A DNA stretch of 64,000 nt from DATFRY01 sp035489015 (GCA_035489015.1 DATHKR010000257.1:34151-98150), one strand, 5' to 3'; counted from the stretch's first letter, positions 19,508 to 27,584 are shown. Program-made: numbers and translations. The notes: generated by a model not told the origin, from the letters alone.

Positions 19508-19697
19508 ACGCCGCCGGACGCGCGCCCGGTCGCGCGCCGATCGTCCATGATCTCGCTCACCGACGGGGCCACCCCGCAGCGGCGAGCGGTCCGCCACATC
19601 TCGAGAACCTACATGGCCGCCATGGCGGCGACCGGAGGCTCGGGGCCTTCGATCCGCTTCGCTGCGCCGGGTCGGGGCGAGACCGTAGTAGGCTCCA

Positions 19698-21092
19698 ATG
19701 ATGACCGCGCGACGGCCCCCCCGCCGCACCCGGCCCATTCACCCCGCGCGACGCGCTCCCGCGCGGGCTCGCGGCGGGCTGGTGCTCGTGCTCGCCGCGG
19801 CGTCCGCGCCCGGCTGCAGCTTCGACAGCGCCGCGCCCAGCGGCCAGCCCGGCGACGACCAGCCGGACGCCAGCTCGGTCGACACGCCCGACAGTGGCCC
19901 ACCCGGGTGCGACGGACCGATCCAGACCCAGCTCCTGATCGGCGGCCAGTCGCCGTCCGGCGGCGGCGATCCGCTGGTGACCGTCTTGCTCGGCGAGAGC
20001 GTGGTGCTGAGCGCGGCCGGCTCGTGCACCGGCAGCGGCACGATCACCTACCAGTGGGATCTCGACCCGGTGCTCGCCGACACCGCGGATCCGGCCAGCA
20101 ACCTCGAGTCCTTCACCGTCTACCCGACCCTGCCCGGGGACTACTCGGTCACCCTCACCGTCGGCGACGGCACCGATACCGACGAGCCGGTCACGGTGGT
20201 CGGCATCCGCGCGATCGGCTGGCAGCCGGTCGCCGACGGGCTGGACGTCCGCGACGTGGCGATCGGCGCCGGTCGGGTCTGGATCGCCTCCAACCTCGGC
20301 CCGCGCTTCGTCGATCTCGACGACGTCGGCGCCGGCGCCCAGGACGTCAACGCGCTCGCCGCCGACGACGAGGAGGTGCCGAACGATCTCAGCGCGGTTC
20401 TCTTCGACCGCGACGCCAACCTGGTCTGGTTCGGCCGCCGCGGCCAGGACAGCGCGGTCTGGCGGCTCGACGTCGCCGCGGTCCAGATCGATCGCGTCGC
20501 GTTCCCCACCGCCATCGGTCAGACGACGGTGCGCGACATCAGCGAGCAAGGCACCGGCGTGTCGGTCGCCACCGAGGAGGGGGTCACCGTCGCCCCCGAC
20601 AACCTGGTCCTGGCCGATCCGGTCATCACCGGAGGCCTCTTCGCCGTCGGCGAGAACGTGGCAGGCGGCTGGGCCGGGGCCAACAACCTCATCCGCCTCA
20701 GCGACCAGCAGTCGTTCACCCCGTTCGGCGCCGGCGACAACAAGATCCGCGCGCTGGCCGGCGACGACGATCGCCTGTGGATCGGCGGCGATGACAAGGG
20801 CGTCGCCCGGTTCAACACCTCCGATCTCGCGACCGATCTGTTCGACGAGGACGACGGGCTGCCCAGCAAGCGGGTGCGGTCGCTCGCCGTCGACTCCGCG
20901 CGCGACGTGTGGGCGGCGACCCAGGACGGAGCGGCGCGCTACAAGCGCGACATCGGCGTGTGGGTGCCGATGGGCGAGGACGCCGGCCTCGGCAACGTGA
21001 TCGATCTGGTCGCGGCGGCCGCGGCCGACGAGGGTGGCGATCCGGTGGTCGTGGTCGGCTCCAACATGGGGATCGCCATCCTCGGGCCGTGA
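19698..21092 (+). CDS. PKD-domain lipoprotein with propeller-like C-terminus
   Basis: A 464-residue lipoprotein. The Arg-rich start, hydrophobic VLVLAAASAP and lipobox APGC place it in the membrane. An acidic linker follows, then a PKD domain (about 75-165: GSGTITYQWDLDPVL, PGDYSVTLTVGDG). The C-terminal 290 residues contain repeats of the type VRSLAVDSARDVWAATQDG and KIRALAGDDDRLWIGGDDKG, typical of two-component-regulator-like propeller blades. The role is probably binding at the cell surface. ATG 19698 and ATG 19701 are both possible starts. Confidence 0.82.
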   Translation: MMTARRPPRRTRPIHPARRAPARARGGLVLVLAAASAPGCSFDSAAPSGQPGDDQPDASSVDTPDSGPPGCDGPIQTQLLIGGQSPSGGGDPLVTVLLGESVVLSAAGSCTGSGTITYQWDLDPVLADTADPASNLESFTVYPTLPGDYSVTLTVGDGTDTDEPVTVVGIRAIGWQPVADGLDVRDVAIGAGRVWIASNLGPRFVDLDDVGAGAQDVNALAADDEEVPNDLSAVLFDRDANLVWFGRRGQDSAVWRLDVAAVQIDRVAFPTAIGQTTVRDISEQGTGVSVATEEGVTVAPDNLVLADPVITGGLFAVGENVAGGWAGANNLIRLSDQQSFTPFGAGDNKIRALAGDDDRLWIGGDDKGVARFNTSDLATDLFDEDDGLPSKRVRSLAVDSARDVWAATQDGAARYKRDIGVWVPMGEDAGLGNVIDLVAAAAADEGGDPVVVVGSNMGIAILGP

Positions 21093-21108
21093 AGGAGCCG
21101 TCGAGGGC

Positions 21109-21137
21109 TTGACCGGAGAATGACCAGTTCCTAGAAT
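21109..21137 (+). promoter_or_regulatory. Promoter of the TetR gene
   Basis: TTGACC (21109-21114), 17 bases, TAGAAT (21132-21137): each hexamer matches consensus in five of six positions at ideal spacing. The predicted transcript starts about three bases before the GTG, so it is practically leaderless. Confidence 0.7.
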
Positions 21138-21143
21138 TGGTCA
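21121..21143. promoter_or_regulatory. TetR operator 1
   Basis: A 23-bp near-palindrome: TGACCA-N-TTC, three-base centre, GAA-N-TGGTCA, with 18 of 23 positions symmetric. It covers the -10 hexamer and ends four bases before the TetR start, as expected for autorepression. Confidence 0.75.
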
Positions 21144-21146
21144 GCG

Positions 21147-21731
21147 GTGGAATCGAACAAGCGCGAGAGCATCCTGCAGGCCGCCGCCCAGGCGTTCTCG
21201 CGTCTCGGCTTCCGCAAGACGTCGATCGGCGACATCGCCCATGCCGCCGGCGTGGCCAAGGGCACCATCTACCTGGCCGCCAAGTCGAAGGAAGACCTGT
21301 TCTATCAGGCGGTCCTGCGCGATCTGCGCGACTGGCTGGCCAGCCTGGCCCGCCTCATCGACCCGCGCCGCCCGGCCGACGAGCTGCTCGAGGGGCTGGC
21401 GGTCGCCAGCGTCGAGTACTTCGAGAGCCACCCGCTGGTGCGCGACCTGTTCATCGGCGCCTGCTACGGCGATCTGCCCGGCTGGGAGGAGCGGCTGGAC
21501 GACCTGCGCGAGCTGGGCAAGGCGCACGTGGTCGAGGTGCTGGCCGCCGGCGTGCGCCAGGGCCTGTTCCGCCGCGACCTCGAGCTCGAGGATACCGCGA
21601 TGATCCTGCAGGACTTCATGCACGCCGTGTACGTGGTCCAGGCCCACTCGCGGAAGCTCGATGGCGCGGAGATCCGCAGGCGGATGAAGATCGGGCTGCG
21701 CCTGGTGGTGGACGGCCTGCGCGCGCGCTGA
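21147..21731 (+). CDS. TetR family transcriptional regulator
   Basis: A 194-residue TetR repressor. The N-terminal HTH (AAAQAFSRLGFRKTSIGDIAHAAGVAKGTIY, then LAAKSKEDLF) is canonical. The C-terminal helical domain is of unknown ligand. GTG 21147 is the start. Its promoter is overlaid by a 23-bp operator, and a second copy with the same arm spacing lies just after the gene, before the ferritin-like gene. This suggests it represses itself and the downstream pair. The ligand is likely linked to the substrate or stress handled by the diiron protein. Confidence 0.92.
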   Translation: MESNKRESILQAAAQAFSRLGFRKTSIGDIAHAAGVAKGTIYLAAKSKEDLFYQAVLRDLRDWLASLARLIDPRRPADELLEGLAVASVEYFESHPLVRDLFIGACYGDLPGWEERLDDLRELGKAHVVEVLAAGVRQGLFRRDLELEDTAMILQDFMHAVYVVQAHSRKLDGAEIRRRMKIGLRLVVDGLRAR

Positions 21732-21749
21732 TTTTTTTTGCACGATCGG

Positions 21750-21772
21750 TGACCAAAAAACCAAAACGGTCA
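21750..21772. promoter_or_regulatory. TetR operator 2 before the ferritin-like gene
   Basis: TGACC and GGTCA arms at the same 23-bp overall length as operator 1, in a strikingly A/T-rich patch (eight T, then A6 and A4 tracts) within a 70% GC genome. It sits 55 bp upstream of the ATG at 21827. The inner half-site bases are less symmetric than in operator 1. Confidence 0.6.
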
Positions 21773-21826
21773 TCTAGTCCCTACGTAACCGAGCTCTGTC
21801 ACGATTGGTAGAAGGAGAGGTCCCCC

Positions 21827-22573
21827 ATGAATCCGTCCCTGCAGCAACTCAACCAGCTCCTCGGCCGTCACTTCCTGGACCGGCTGGTGGCGACACCGCG
21901 CGGCCGCGCCTGGATCCTGTGGCAGGCATCGGAGGCGGAGTCGGACGACGAGGGCCGCTTCTTCGACCTCCTGCTCGAGCGGGTCGACGACCCGGAGCTC
22001 CACCGGCTCATCCGGCGCCACCAGGCCGACGAGACCCGCCACGCCGCGCTCTACGCGGAGTGCGCCGAGCGAGCCGGCGCGCCGCGCCCGATCATCCCAC
22101 CCGAGATGAAGCTGCTCGACCGTGTCGACCGCGCGCTGGGCGGCTTCTTCGACGGCTTCCAGGCCGACCGGCGCAGCGTGATGGAGGCCTACCTCCTCCT
22201 GCAGGTGCTCGAGGAGCGGGCGGTCACCCAGTTCGCCATGCTGGAGCGCGCCTTCCGCTCGCGCGACCCGCGCACCGCCGACGTCATCCAGCAGGTGTCC
22301 GAGGACGAGGAGCGCCACCTCAAGTACTGCCGGGCGATCTCCCGCCGCTACGCGCCCGACGAGGCGACCCACGCCGCCGAGCTGCACCGGTTCCGCGACG
22401 TGGAGAGCCGCGCGTTCGCCGAGCACAGCCGGGCCAACATGCGTCACGCTCTCGACAACGGGCTGCTCGCCGGGCCGCGGGTCGAGGCACTCCTCTGGCG
22501 CGGCCTGCTCGCCCTCGGCGAGCGCCGCCAGCCCGCCATCCGGACCCGGTTCTGGGGGCAGGCGGCAGCCTGA
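21827..22573 (+). CDS. Ferritin-like diiron protein
   Basis: A 248-residue helical protein of the ferritin-like superfamily. Likely iron ligands are E/D residues in ASEAESDDEGRFF, the ExxH of ADETRHA, the Glu pair in LLQVLEERAV and the ExxH of SEDEERHL, the usual four-helix arrangement. It could be an oxidase, hydroxylase or iron/peroxide-handling protein; the sequence does not decide. A strong ribosome binding site (AGAAGGAGAGG) precedes ATG 21827. It lies behind the TetR gene and its second operator, and four bases before the kinase-RDD gene. Confidence 0.82.
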   Translation: MNPSLQQLNQLLGRHFLDRLVATPRGRAWILWQASEAESDDEGRFFDLLLERVDDPELHRLIRRHQADETRHAALYAECAERAGAPRPIIPPEMKLLDRVDRALGGFFDGFQADRRSVMEAYLLLQVLEERAVTQFAMLERAFRSRDPRTADVIQQVSEDEERHLKYCRAISRRYAPDEATHAAELHRFRDVESRAFAEHSRANMRHALDNGLLAGPRVEALLWRGLLALGERRQPAIRTRFWGQAAA

Positions 22574-22577
22574 GCGC

Positions 22578-24056
22578 ATGCTACGGTCGCCTCACTTGGA
22601 CGACCGCGAACAAGAGCCGCTCGGCCTTGCCCGCACGCTGGCCGCCGCCACGCCCGACCCGGCCGCCACCGCGACCGACGCCGGTGCCTCGATGCGGCGG
22701 CCGGCGAAGCCGCCGGTGGCGGCCGAGGTCGACCCGCTGGTCGGGCGCCGCCTGGCTCACTTCCTCATCCAGAGCAAGGTGGGGCAGGGCGGGATGGGCC
22801 AGGTCTATCTCGCCACCGATCTCGCGCTCGACCGCCCGGTCGCGCTCAAGGTCCTGGCCGGCGAGATCGCCAGCCGGCCCGGCCTGCGCGAGCGCTTCTA
22901 CCGCGAGGCGCGCGCCCAGGCCCGCATCAAGCACCCGAACGTGGGCCACATCTATTACATCGGCGAGGAGGAGGGGCAGCTCTTCTTCGCCATGGAGTTC
23001 ATCGACGGTGAGTCGGTGCAGCACCAGCTCGACCGCGACGGCAAGGTCGAGCCCGAGCAGGCCCTCGAGATCTGCCGCATGGCCGCGCTCGGCCTGCGCG
23101 AGGGGCAGCGGCTCGGCTTCGCCCACCGCGACGTGAAGCCGTCGAACCTCATGATCGACCGGCACGGCGTCCTGCGCGTCCTCGACTTCGGCCTGGTCAA
23201 GGACATCGGGCCGTCGGCCGAGGCCGGCCTCGACCTCGCCCTCAGCCAGGACAGCGCCGTCCTCGGCACCCCGCTCTACCTCTCGCCCGAGCAGGCCCGC
23301 GGCGAGCCGATCGACTTCCGCTCCGACATCTACTCCCTCGGCGTCACCCTGCACCAGCTCGTCTCGGGCCGCCCGCCGTTCGAGGGGGAGACCCCGATCG
23401 CGATCATCTCGCGCCACGTCGCCGACACCCGCCCGCGCCTCGAGCTCTACGGCCGCCACAAGCGCCTGCGAGCCGGCCTCGACACCCTGTGCGACCGGAT
23501 GATGGCCAAGCGCCCCCAGGACCGCTTCGCCAGCTACGACGACCTCCTCGCCGCGATCGAGCGCCTGAGCGCCGCGCACAGCCCACCCGCCGGCTTCTGG
23601 GTGAGGGCCTTCGCGATCCTCTTCGATCTGCTGGCGGTCGGGCTGCTCCTCATCCCGGTCGGCATGCTGGTCGACGATGTCGACGGAAACCTCTTCCTCC
23701 TCCTCGTCGCGATGCCCTACAGCATCCTGCCCACGGCGAAGTGGGGAAAGACGCTCGGCAAGAAGGTCCTCCAGATCGAGGTGACCCCCTCGGACCGGGC
23801 CGGCCCGCCGGGCCTCCGCCAGGCCACCCTGCGTTACCTGGCCCAGGCCGGCGCCAGCTACCTCCTCGTCGGAGCCGGCGACTTCATCAACGCCACCATC
23901 AGCACCGACGGAATCCCCGGCACCATCGCGGTCTGCCTGATCGTCCTCGGCTTCGCGGTCCCGTTCCTGCTCGGAATCGCCGCGGCCTTTGCCCCCGGCA
24001 AGAAGGCGCTCTGGGACCGCGCCGCCCACACGCAGGTCCGCTACCAGCTGCGGTAG
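22578..24056 (+). CDS. Ser/Thr protein kinase fused to an RDD membrane domain
   Basis: A 492-residue protein. The kinase domain (about 62-325) has GQGGMGQVY, VALKVL, HRDVKPSN, DFGLVKD and GTPLYLSPEQA, with all catalytic residues. The C-terminal 150 residues form an RDD domain with about three to four membrane helices (GFWVRAFAILFDLLAVGLLL, KWGKTLGKKVLQIEV, KALWDRAAHTQV). The kinase is thus tethered by a module usually found alone or fused to transport-like proteins. It is probably co-transcribed with the ferritin-like gene and so under TetR control. Confidence 0.9.
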   Translation: MLRSPHLDDREQEPLGLARTLAAATPDPAATATDAGASMRRPAKPPVAAEVDPLVGRRLAHFLIQSKVGQGGMGQVYLATDLALDRPVALKVLAGEIASRPGLRERFYREARAQARIKHPNVGHIYYIGEEEGQLFFAMEFIDGESVQHQLDRDGKVEPEQALEICRMAALGLREGQRLGFAHRDVKPSNLMIDRHGVLRVLDFGLVKDIGPSAEAGLDLALSQDSAVLGTPLYLSPEQARGEPIDFRSDIYSLGVTLHQLVSGRPPFEGETPIAIISRHVADTRPRLELYGRHKRLRAGLDTLCDRMMAKRPQDRFASYDDLLAAIERLSAAHSPPAGFWVRAFAILFDLLAVGLLLIPVGMLVDDVDGNLFLLLVAMPYSILPTAKWGKTLGKKVLQIEVTPSDRAGPPGLRQATLRYLAQAGASYLLVGAGDFINATISTDGIPGTIAVCLIVLGFAVPFLLGIAAAFAPGKKALWDRAAHTQVRYQLR

Positions 24057-24078
24057 AGACGGCTCGTCCGCGGCGCGG

Positions 24079-24942
24079 TCAGCCGGCGGTCTCGATCTCG
24101 CGCTGGAGCTCTCGCGCGGTGCGCGTCGACCCGTCGGGGCTCCAGCCGGGCGCGCCCAGCACGTAGCCGACCCGGTCGCGCAGGGTCCGCGCCCGCGCGG
24201 CGTCGCGGGCGATCGCCGCGAACTCGTGGAAGGCGATCTTGAGCGGGTGGTGGGTCTCGAGGTTCTTGGTCAGCCCGTAGTCGACCGCGGCGCGCTCCGG
24301 CTCGAAGGTCCCGAACAGGCGGTCCCAGATGATGAAGACGCCGGCGTAGTTCCTGTCCAGGTACTCCACGTTGCGGCCGTGGTGGACCCGGTGGTGCGAC
24401 GGCGTGTTCATGATCCACTCGAGCGGGCCGAGCCGCTTCACGTGCTCGGTGTGGAGCCAGAACTGGTAGACGAGGCTGAGCGCCTGGGCGGTCAGGATCT
24501 GGAGCGGCGCGAAGCCCAGGAGCGGCAGCGGGGCCCAGAAGATCGGGCCGGTGATCGGCGTGGTCCACGACTGGCGCAGCGCCGTGGACAGGTTGAAGTG
24601 GCGGCTGGAGTGGTGGTTGACGTGGGCCGCCCAGAAGAAGCGCACCTCGTGGTGGGCCCGGTGGAACCAGTAGTAACAGAAGTCCTCGGCCGGGATGAGG
24701 AGCAGCCAGACCCACCAGGCGTTGCCGAGGTCGAAGAGGGCAAAGCGGCTCAGCCAGACGGTGAAGCCGAACGTGGTGGCCTTGAGGAGGGCGTGGACCA
24801 CCACGTTGCCGATCCCCATGGCGAGGCTGGCCAGGGTGTCGCGGCGCTCGTAGCCGCGGCCGCCGGCGGCGCGGCGGAGCAGCATCTCGCCGAACATCAG
24901 GGCCAGGAAGACTGGCACCGAGTACGCGATGAGGATCGACAC
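24079..24942 (-). CDS. Sterol desaturase/fatty acid hydroxylase family protein
   Basis: A 287-residue membrane enzyme with the histidine-box pattern of this diiron superfamily: HRAHHE, HVNHHSSRH and the late SHHRVHHG. Several membrane helices surround these boxes. Such enzymes hydroxylate or desaturate lipids or alkyl chains; the exact substrate is unknown, though lipid modification in this group is plausible. The GTG start at 24942 is only 18 bp from the divergent SpeD-like start. It is convergent with the kinase-RDD gene (22 bp). Confidence 0.88.
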   Translation of the reverse strand: MSILIAYSVPVFLALMFGEMLLRRAAGGRGYERRDTLASLAMGIGNVVVHALLKATTFGFTVWLSRFALFDLGNAWWVWLLLIPAEDFCYYWFHRAHHEVRFFWAAHVNHHSSRHFNLSTALRQSWTTPITGPIFWAPLPLLGFAPLQILTAQALSLVYQFWLHTEHVKRLGPLEWIMNTPSHHRVHHGRNVEYLDRNYAGVFIIWDRLFGTFEPERAAVDYGLTKNLETHHPLKIAFHEFAAIARDAARARTLRDRVGYVLGAPGWSPDGSTRTARELQREIETAG

Positions 24943-24960
24943 GAGAGCAGAATATCACCC

Positions 24961-25332
24961 ATGCATCGCACCGCGCTGACTGGCATCGCGCCCGAGATCT
25001 TTCGCAAGCGGCTGATCGTCGAGGGCTACTACCGCAGCGAGATGGACGAGCCGACCCTTCGCGCCTACTTCGTCGCGCTGACCGGCGGGCTCGGGCTGAG
25101 AACCTACGGCGAGCCGATCATCCACCGCACCGCCGGCCAGGGGCAGGGGGTGAACGAGGGCTTCGACGCGTTCGTGCCGCTCATCGACTCCGGCATCTAC
25201 ATCGCCGCCTGGGTCGGGCCGCGCTTCCTGTCCACCATCCTCTACACGTGCGGCGAGTTCGACGAGGACCGCGCCGTCGAGCTGGTGCGCGACTTCTTCC
25301 AGCTCGCCGAGCACGAGGCCGCGATCTTCTGA
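24961..25332 (+). CDS. S-adenosylmethionine decarboxylase (SpeD) homologue with altered cleavage site
   Basis: A 123-residue protein of the size of short-class SpeD. The end of the core (PLIDSGIYIAAW, then ILYTCGEFDEDRAVELVRDFF) aligns with the SpeD block that normally reads ESHITIH and then CG followed by a short acidic helix. S77 and C97 are exactly 20 residues apart, as are the pyruvoyl-forming Ser63 and Cys83 of the Thermotoga enzyme. Glu before Ser is Asp, the following His is Gly, and the processing His68 is Ala. It may have another substrate, such as an amino acid, or be inactive. ATG 24961. Confidence 0.7.
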   Translation: MHRTALTGIAPEIFRKRLIVEGYYRSEMDEPTLRAYFVALTGGLGLRTYGEPIIHRTAGQGQGVNEGFDAFVPLIDSGIYIAAWVGPRFLSTILYTCGEFDEDRAVELVRDFFQLAEHEAAIF

Positions 25333-25350
25333 ACCGCCCGTCGCCGTCGG

Positions 25351-26001
25351 CTACGCGGGGAGCTGGAGCGACATGTGCCGGTCGGTGTCCACCAGCAGCA
25401 TCGCGTCGCCCAGGCCGGACTCGTCGGCCACGGCGCGCAGCTCGCTCGGCGTCAGCGCCGCGCACAGGCTGGCCCGGAACAGCTCGCGGCCGTACACGCT
25501 GGCGCCCGACGCGTACATCGCGACCAGCTCGGCCACCCTCGCGTCGCTGCACGGTCGGTAGAGGTCGCGGATCAAGAGCGCGCCGCCCGGCTTCAGCACC
25601 CGTCGGGCCTCGCGCAGGAACGGGCGCGGGTCGGCCAGGTGGTGGAGGATCGTGTTCGAGAAGACCGCGTCGAAGCAGGCGTCCTCGAAGTCGAGGGCCT
25701 TGGCGTCGGCGACGCGGATCTCCACCCGCGCGGCGTGGGGCGAGCGAGTCCGGCGCTGCTCGGCGAGCCGGAGCATGCGGGGCGCGAGGTCGACGGCCAC
25801 CACCCGGCTGTCCGCCATCCGGTCGACCACCAGGACCGGGATGTCGCCCGGGCCGGTGCCGATGTCGAGCAGGCGCCCGCGCGCGCCGAGGGAGACCAGC
25901 CGGTCGACGAAGGCCTGGTTCACCTCCGAGTGATCCATCTCCTCGTAGGTGGCGGCCTCCTCGGGCGTATCCATCACTTCGGGTTCGAGGATTCGATCCA
26001 T
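25351..26001 (-). CDS. Class I SAM-dependent methyltransferase
   Basis: A 216-residue Rossmann-fold methyltransferase. It has LLDIGTGPGDIP (motif I), VVAVDLAPRMLRLA, the DAKALDF acidic motif and the FSNTILHHLADP segment typical of UbiE/Methyltransf_11 proteins. The substrate is not evident. The start is ATG 26001; the frame stays open upstream but that part is Arg-rich and unlike the family. It is convergent with the SpeD-like gene (18 bp) and divergent from the zinc-ribbon gene. Confidence 0.9.
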   Translation of the reverse strand: MDRILEPEVMDTPEEAATYEEMDHSEVNQAFVDRLVSLGARGRLLDIGTGPGDIPVLVVDRMADSRVVAVDLAPRMLRLAEQRRTRSPHAARVEIRVADAKALDFEDACFDAVFSNTILHHLADPRPFLREARRVLKPGGALLIRDLYRPCSDARVAELVAMYASGASVYGRELFRASLCAALTPSELRAVADESGLGDAMLLVDTDRHMSLQLPA

Positions 26002-26199
26002 GGAGGCGCCACGCGGGGCGAGACAGACTAGCAAAGCGCTTCCGGCCCCACAACCTGCCAGGATTGCTACCATCCCCCGATGGAGGGGCGCCGTCCGGCC
26101 CCTCGGGGAAATAATGATGGGGACAGCCTTGGTTTTTCGAGTTGCCGCCGTCCTGTCAGGCGCGCTGGAATCGACGACGTCCGAGGAGCATCGCCGCCG

Positions 26200-27411
26200 A
26201 TGAGCAAGATCACTTCGTGCCCGGTTTGCCGCGGTGAGATCCACGCCATCGCCGGGCGCTGCAAGCACTGCAAGGCGGACCTGGTCGAGCTGCGCGAGCA
26301 CGCCGCGCGCATCGCGCGGGCCCAGGCAATCGGCGCCACGGTGCCTCCGCCGCGCTTCGGTCTGTTCGCGCACGGCGCGCGCCCGATGACGGCCCCGACC
26401 CAGCCCGCGCCGCACCCGCTGGCCCCGCCGCACCCGCCGCCCGGGTTCGGACAGGGGCCGCACGCGACCGAGCCTGCGTTCCAGCAGCCCCCGTTCCAGC
26501 AGCCCACGCTCCAGCAGCCCCAGTACCAGCAGCCCACGCTCCAGCAGATCGACCACGACGAGCACGGCCCCGGCCGGGAACCGACCACCGCCGAGCTCGA
26601 GGCGGCCGCCGAGCCGTACCTGTTCCCGCAGGATCGTCAGGTGCCGGTGCTCGGGCCGCCGCCGGGCGGCACGCCGCCGTACGGGCTCGGCTTCGCCGGG
26701 GCCCGCGCCCGCCGCGCGTCGACCTGGTCGCGTCGCTGGCCGCTGGTGGTCAGCGCGGTCGCCCTGCTCGCCATCGGCATCAGCATCGGGGTCCTGGCCG
26801 AGCGCTGGCGGCAGAAGCGCGACCGGACCACCGTCGGCGCGGCCCGCCACAGCGAGCTGTCGCGGAGCCCGGTCATGGTGCCGGACCACATGCCGCAGCC
26901 GCTCATGCCCGGGCCGCAGGCGCCGCGGGTGGCGCCGGATCCGGCCCCGTCGCCGGCCCCTGGGGCCGACGATCCACCCGACTCGACCCCACCCGACTCG
27001 ACCCCGCCCGACCCGACCCCACCCGAGCCGCCCGACTCGACCCCGGCCGACCCGCCATCCAACCCGGGCAGTCGGTTCTCGCCGCCCCCGGCGGATCCGG
27101 GCGACTCGACCGGCTTCCGCACCTTCAGCGCGGCGCTCACCGAGTCGCTGTGCCAGAAGCTCACCCAGTGCGGCGTGCTCGACTCGACCTCGCAGTCCAT
27201 GTGCCGGGTGTTCGCCCAGGAGATGGACCCGGACGACGCGGCCGAGAAGGTCGCGCGCGGCGAGTGCAGCTTCAACCAGAAGGCGGCGGACGCCTGCCTG
27301 CAGGCGGTGGCCGATCTGTCCTGCGACGTCGGCGCGGGCGACCGGATGATGGAGTGGCTGATGGCGCGCAACCGGGTCGGCCAGTGCGCGGAGGCGTACG
27401 TGTGTCCGTAG
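26200..27411 (+). CDS. Zinc-ribbon membrane protein with Cys-rich C-terminal domain
   Basis: A 403-residue protein of no named family. The N-terminus has a zinc-ribbon pair (CPVC, CKHC). A Pro/Gln-rich stretch with repeated FQQP/LQQP (about 90-118), a transmembrane helix (about 183-203, RWPLVVSAVALLAIGISIGVL) and a PDSTP repeat follow. The last 110 residues contain six to eight cysteines (LCQKLTQCG, CRVF, CSFNQ, ACLQ, LSCD, GQCAEAYVC) and probably form a disulphide-bonded periplasmic domain. The topology is therefore zinc ribbon inside, Cys domain outside. It lies just upstream of the giant WD40 kinase and may be functionally linked. Confidence 0.75.
   Translation: MSKITSCPVCRGEIHAIAGRCKHCKADLVELREHAARIARAQAIGATVPPPRFGLFAHGARPMTAPTQPAPHPLAPPHPPPGFGQGPHATEPAFQQPPFQQPTLQQPQYQQPTLQQIDHDEHGPGREPTTAELEAAAEPYLFPQDRQVPVLGPPPGGTPPYGLGFAGARARRASTWSRRWPLVVSAVALLAIGISIGVLAERWRQKRDRTTVGAARHSELSRSPVMVPDHMPQPLMPGPQAPRVAPDPAPSPAPGADDPPDSTPPDSTPPDPTPPEPPDSTPADPPSNPGSRFSPPPADPGDSTGFRTFSAALTESLCQKLTQCGVLDSTSQSMCRVFAQEMDPDDAAEKVARGECSFNQKAADACLQAVADLSCDVGAGDRMMEWLMARNRVGQCAEAYVCP
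26479..26547 (+). repeat. 15-bp imperfect repeat coding QQP
   Basis: About four to five copies of a CAGCAGCCC-centred unit encode (F/L/Y)QQP repeats in the linker of the zinc-ribbon protein. Confidence 0.75.
26968..27060 (+). repeat. Imperfect repeat coding PPDSTP
   Basis: Repeated GACTCGACCCC-type units encode a Pro/Asp/Ser/Thr linker after the membrane helix of the zinc-ribbon protein. It is probably periplasmic. Confidence 0.65.
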
Positions 27412-27521
27412 GCGCGGCCATCTGCGGCGCCACCCGACCGGGCGCCCCCTCGTCGTGGGCGAGCCGTGCCAGAGTGGGCGAGCGGGCCGTGGCTTCGAGC
27501 CGTCGGTAACCGGAGGGCGAT

Positions 27522-27584
27522 ATGGCAGGTAGAAATACGCCTCGTGACGGTGGCCCGCGGGGCGGATGGGGGGCGCAGCCGTGA
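27522..27584 (+). CDS. Possible 20-residue leader peptide coupled to the kinase
   Basis: An ATG at 27522 is placed six bases after a strong GGAGGG site. The 20-codon frame ends in TGA, overlapping the GTG (27581) of the kinase as GTGA. The peptide is MAGRN... with many Gly/Arg and has no known family. It could couple translation into the kinase gene, or be chance. Confidence 0.35.
   Translation: MAGRNTPRDGGPRGGWGAQP

Noticed and set aside
21731..21745. T8 run after tetR as an intrinsic terminator
   Set aside because: The preceding GCGCGCGC can only fold on itself weakly, so a proper stem is missing. The run may belong to the operator/promoter patch.
27425..27446. Hairpin GGCGCC...GGCGCC after the zinc-ribbon gene as terminator
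   Set aside because: The arms are self-complementary and common in this GC-rich DNA, and no T tract follows.
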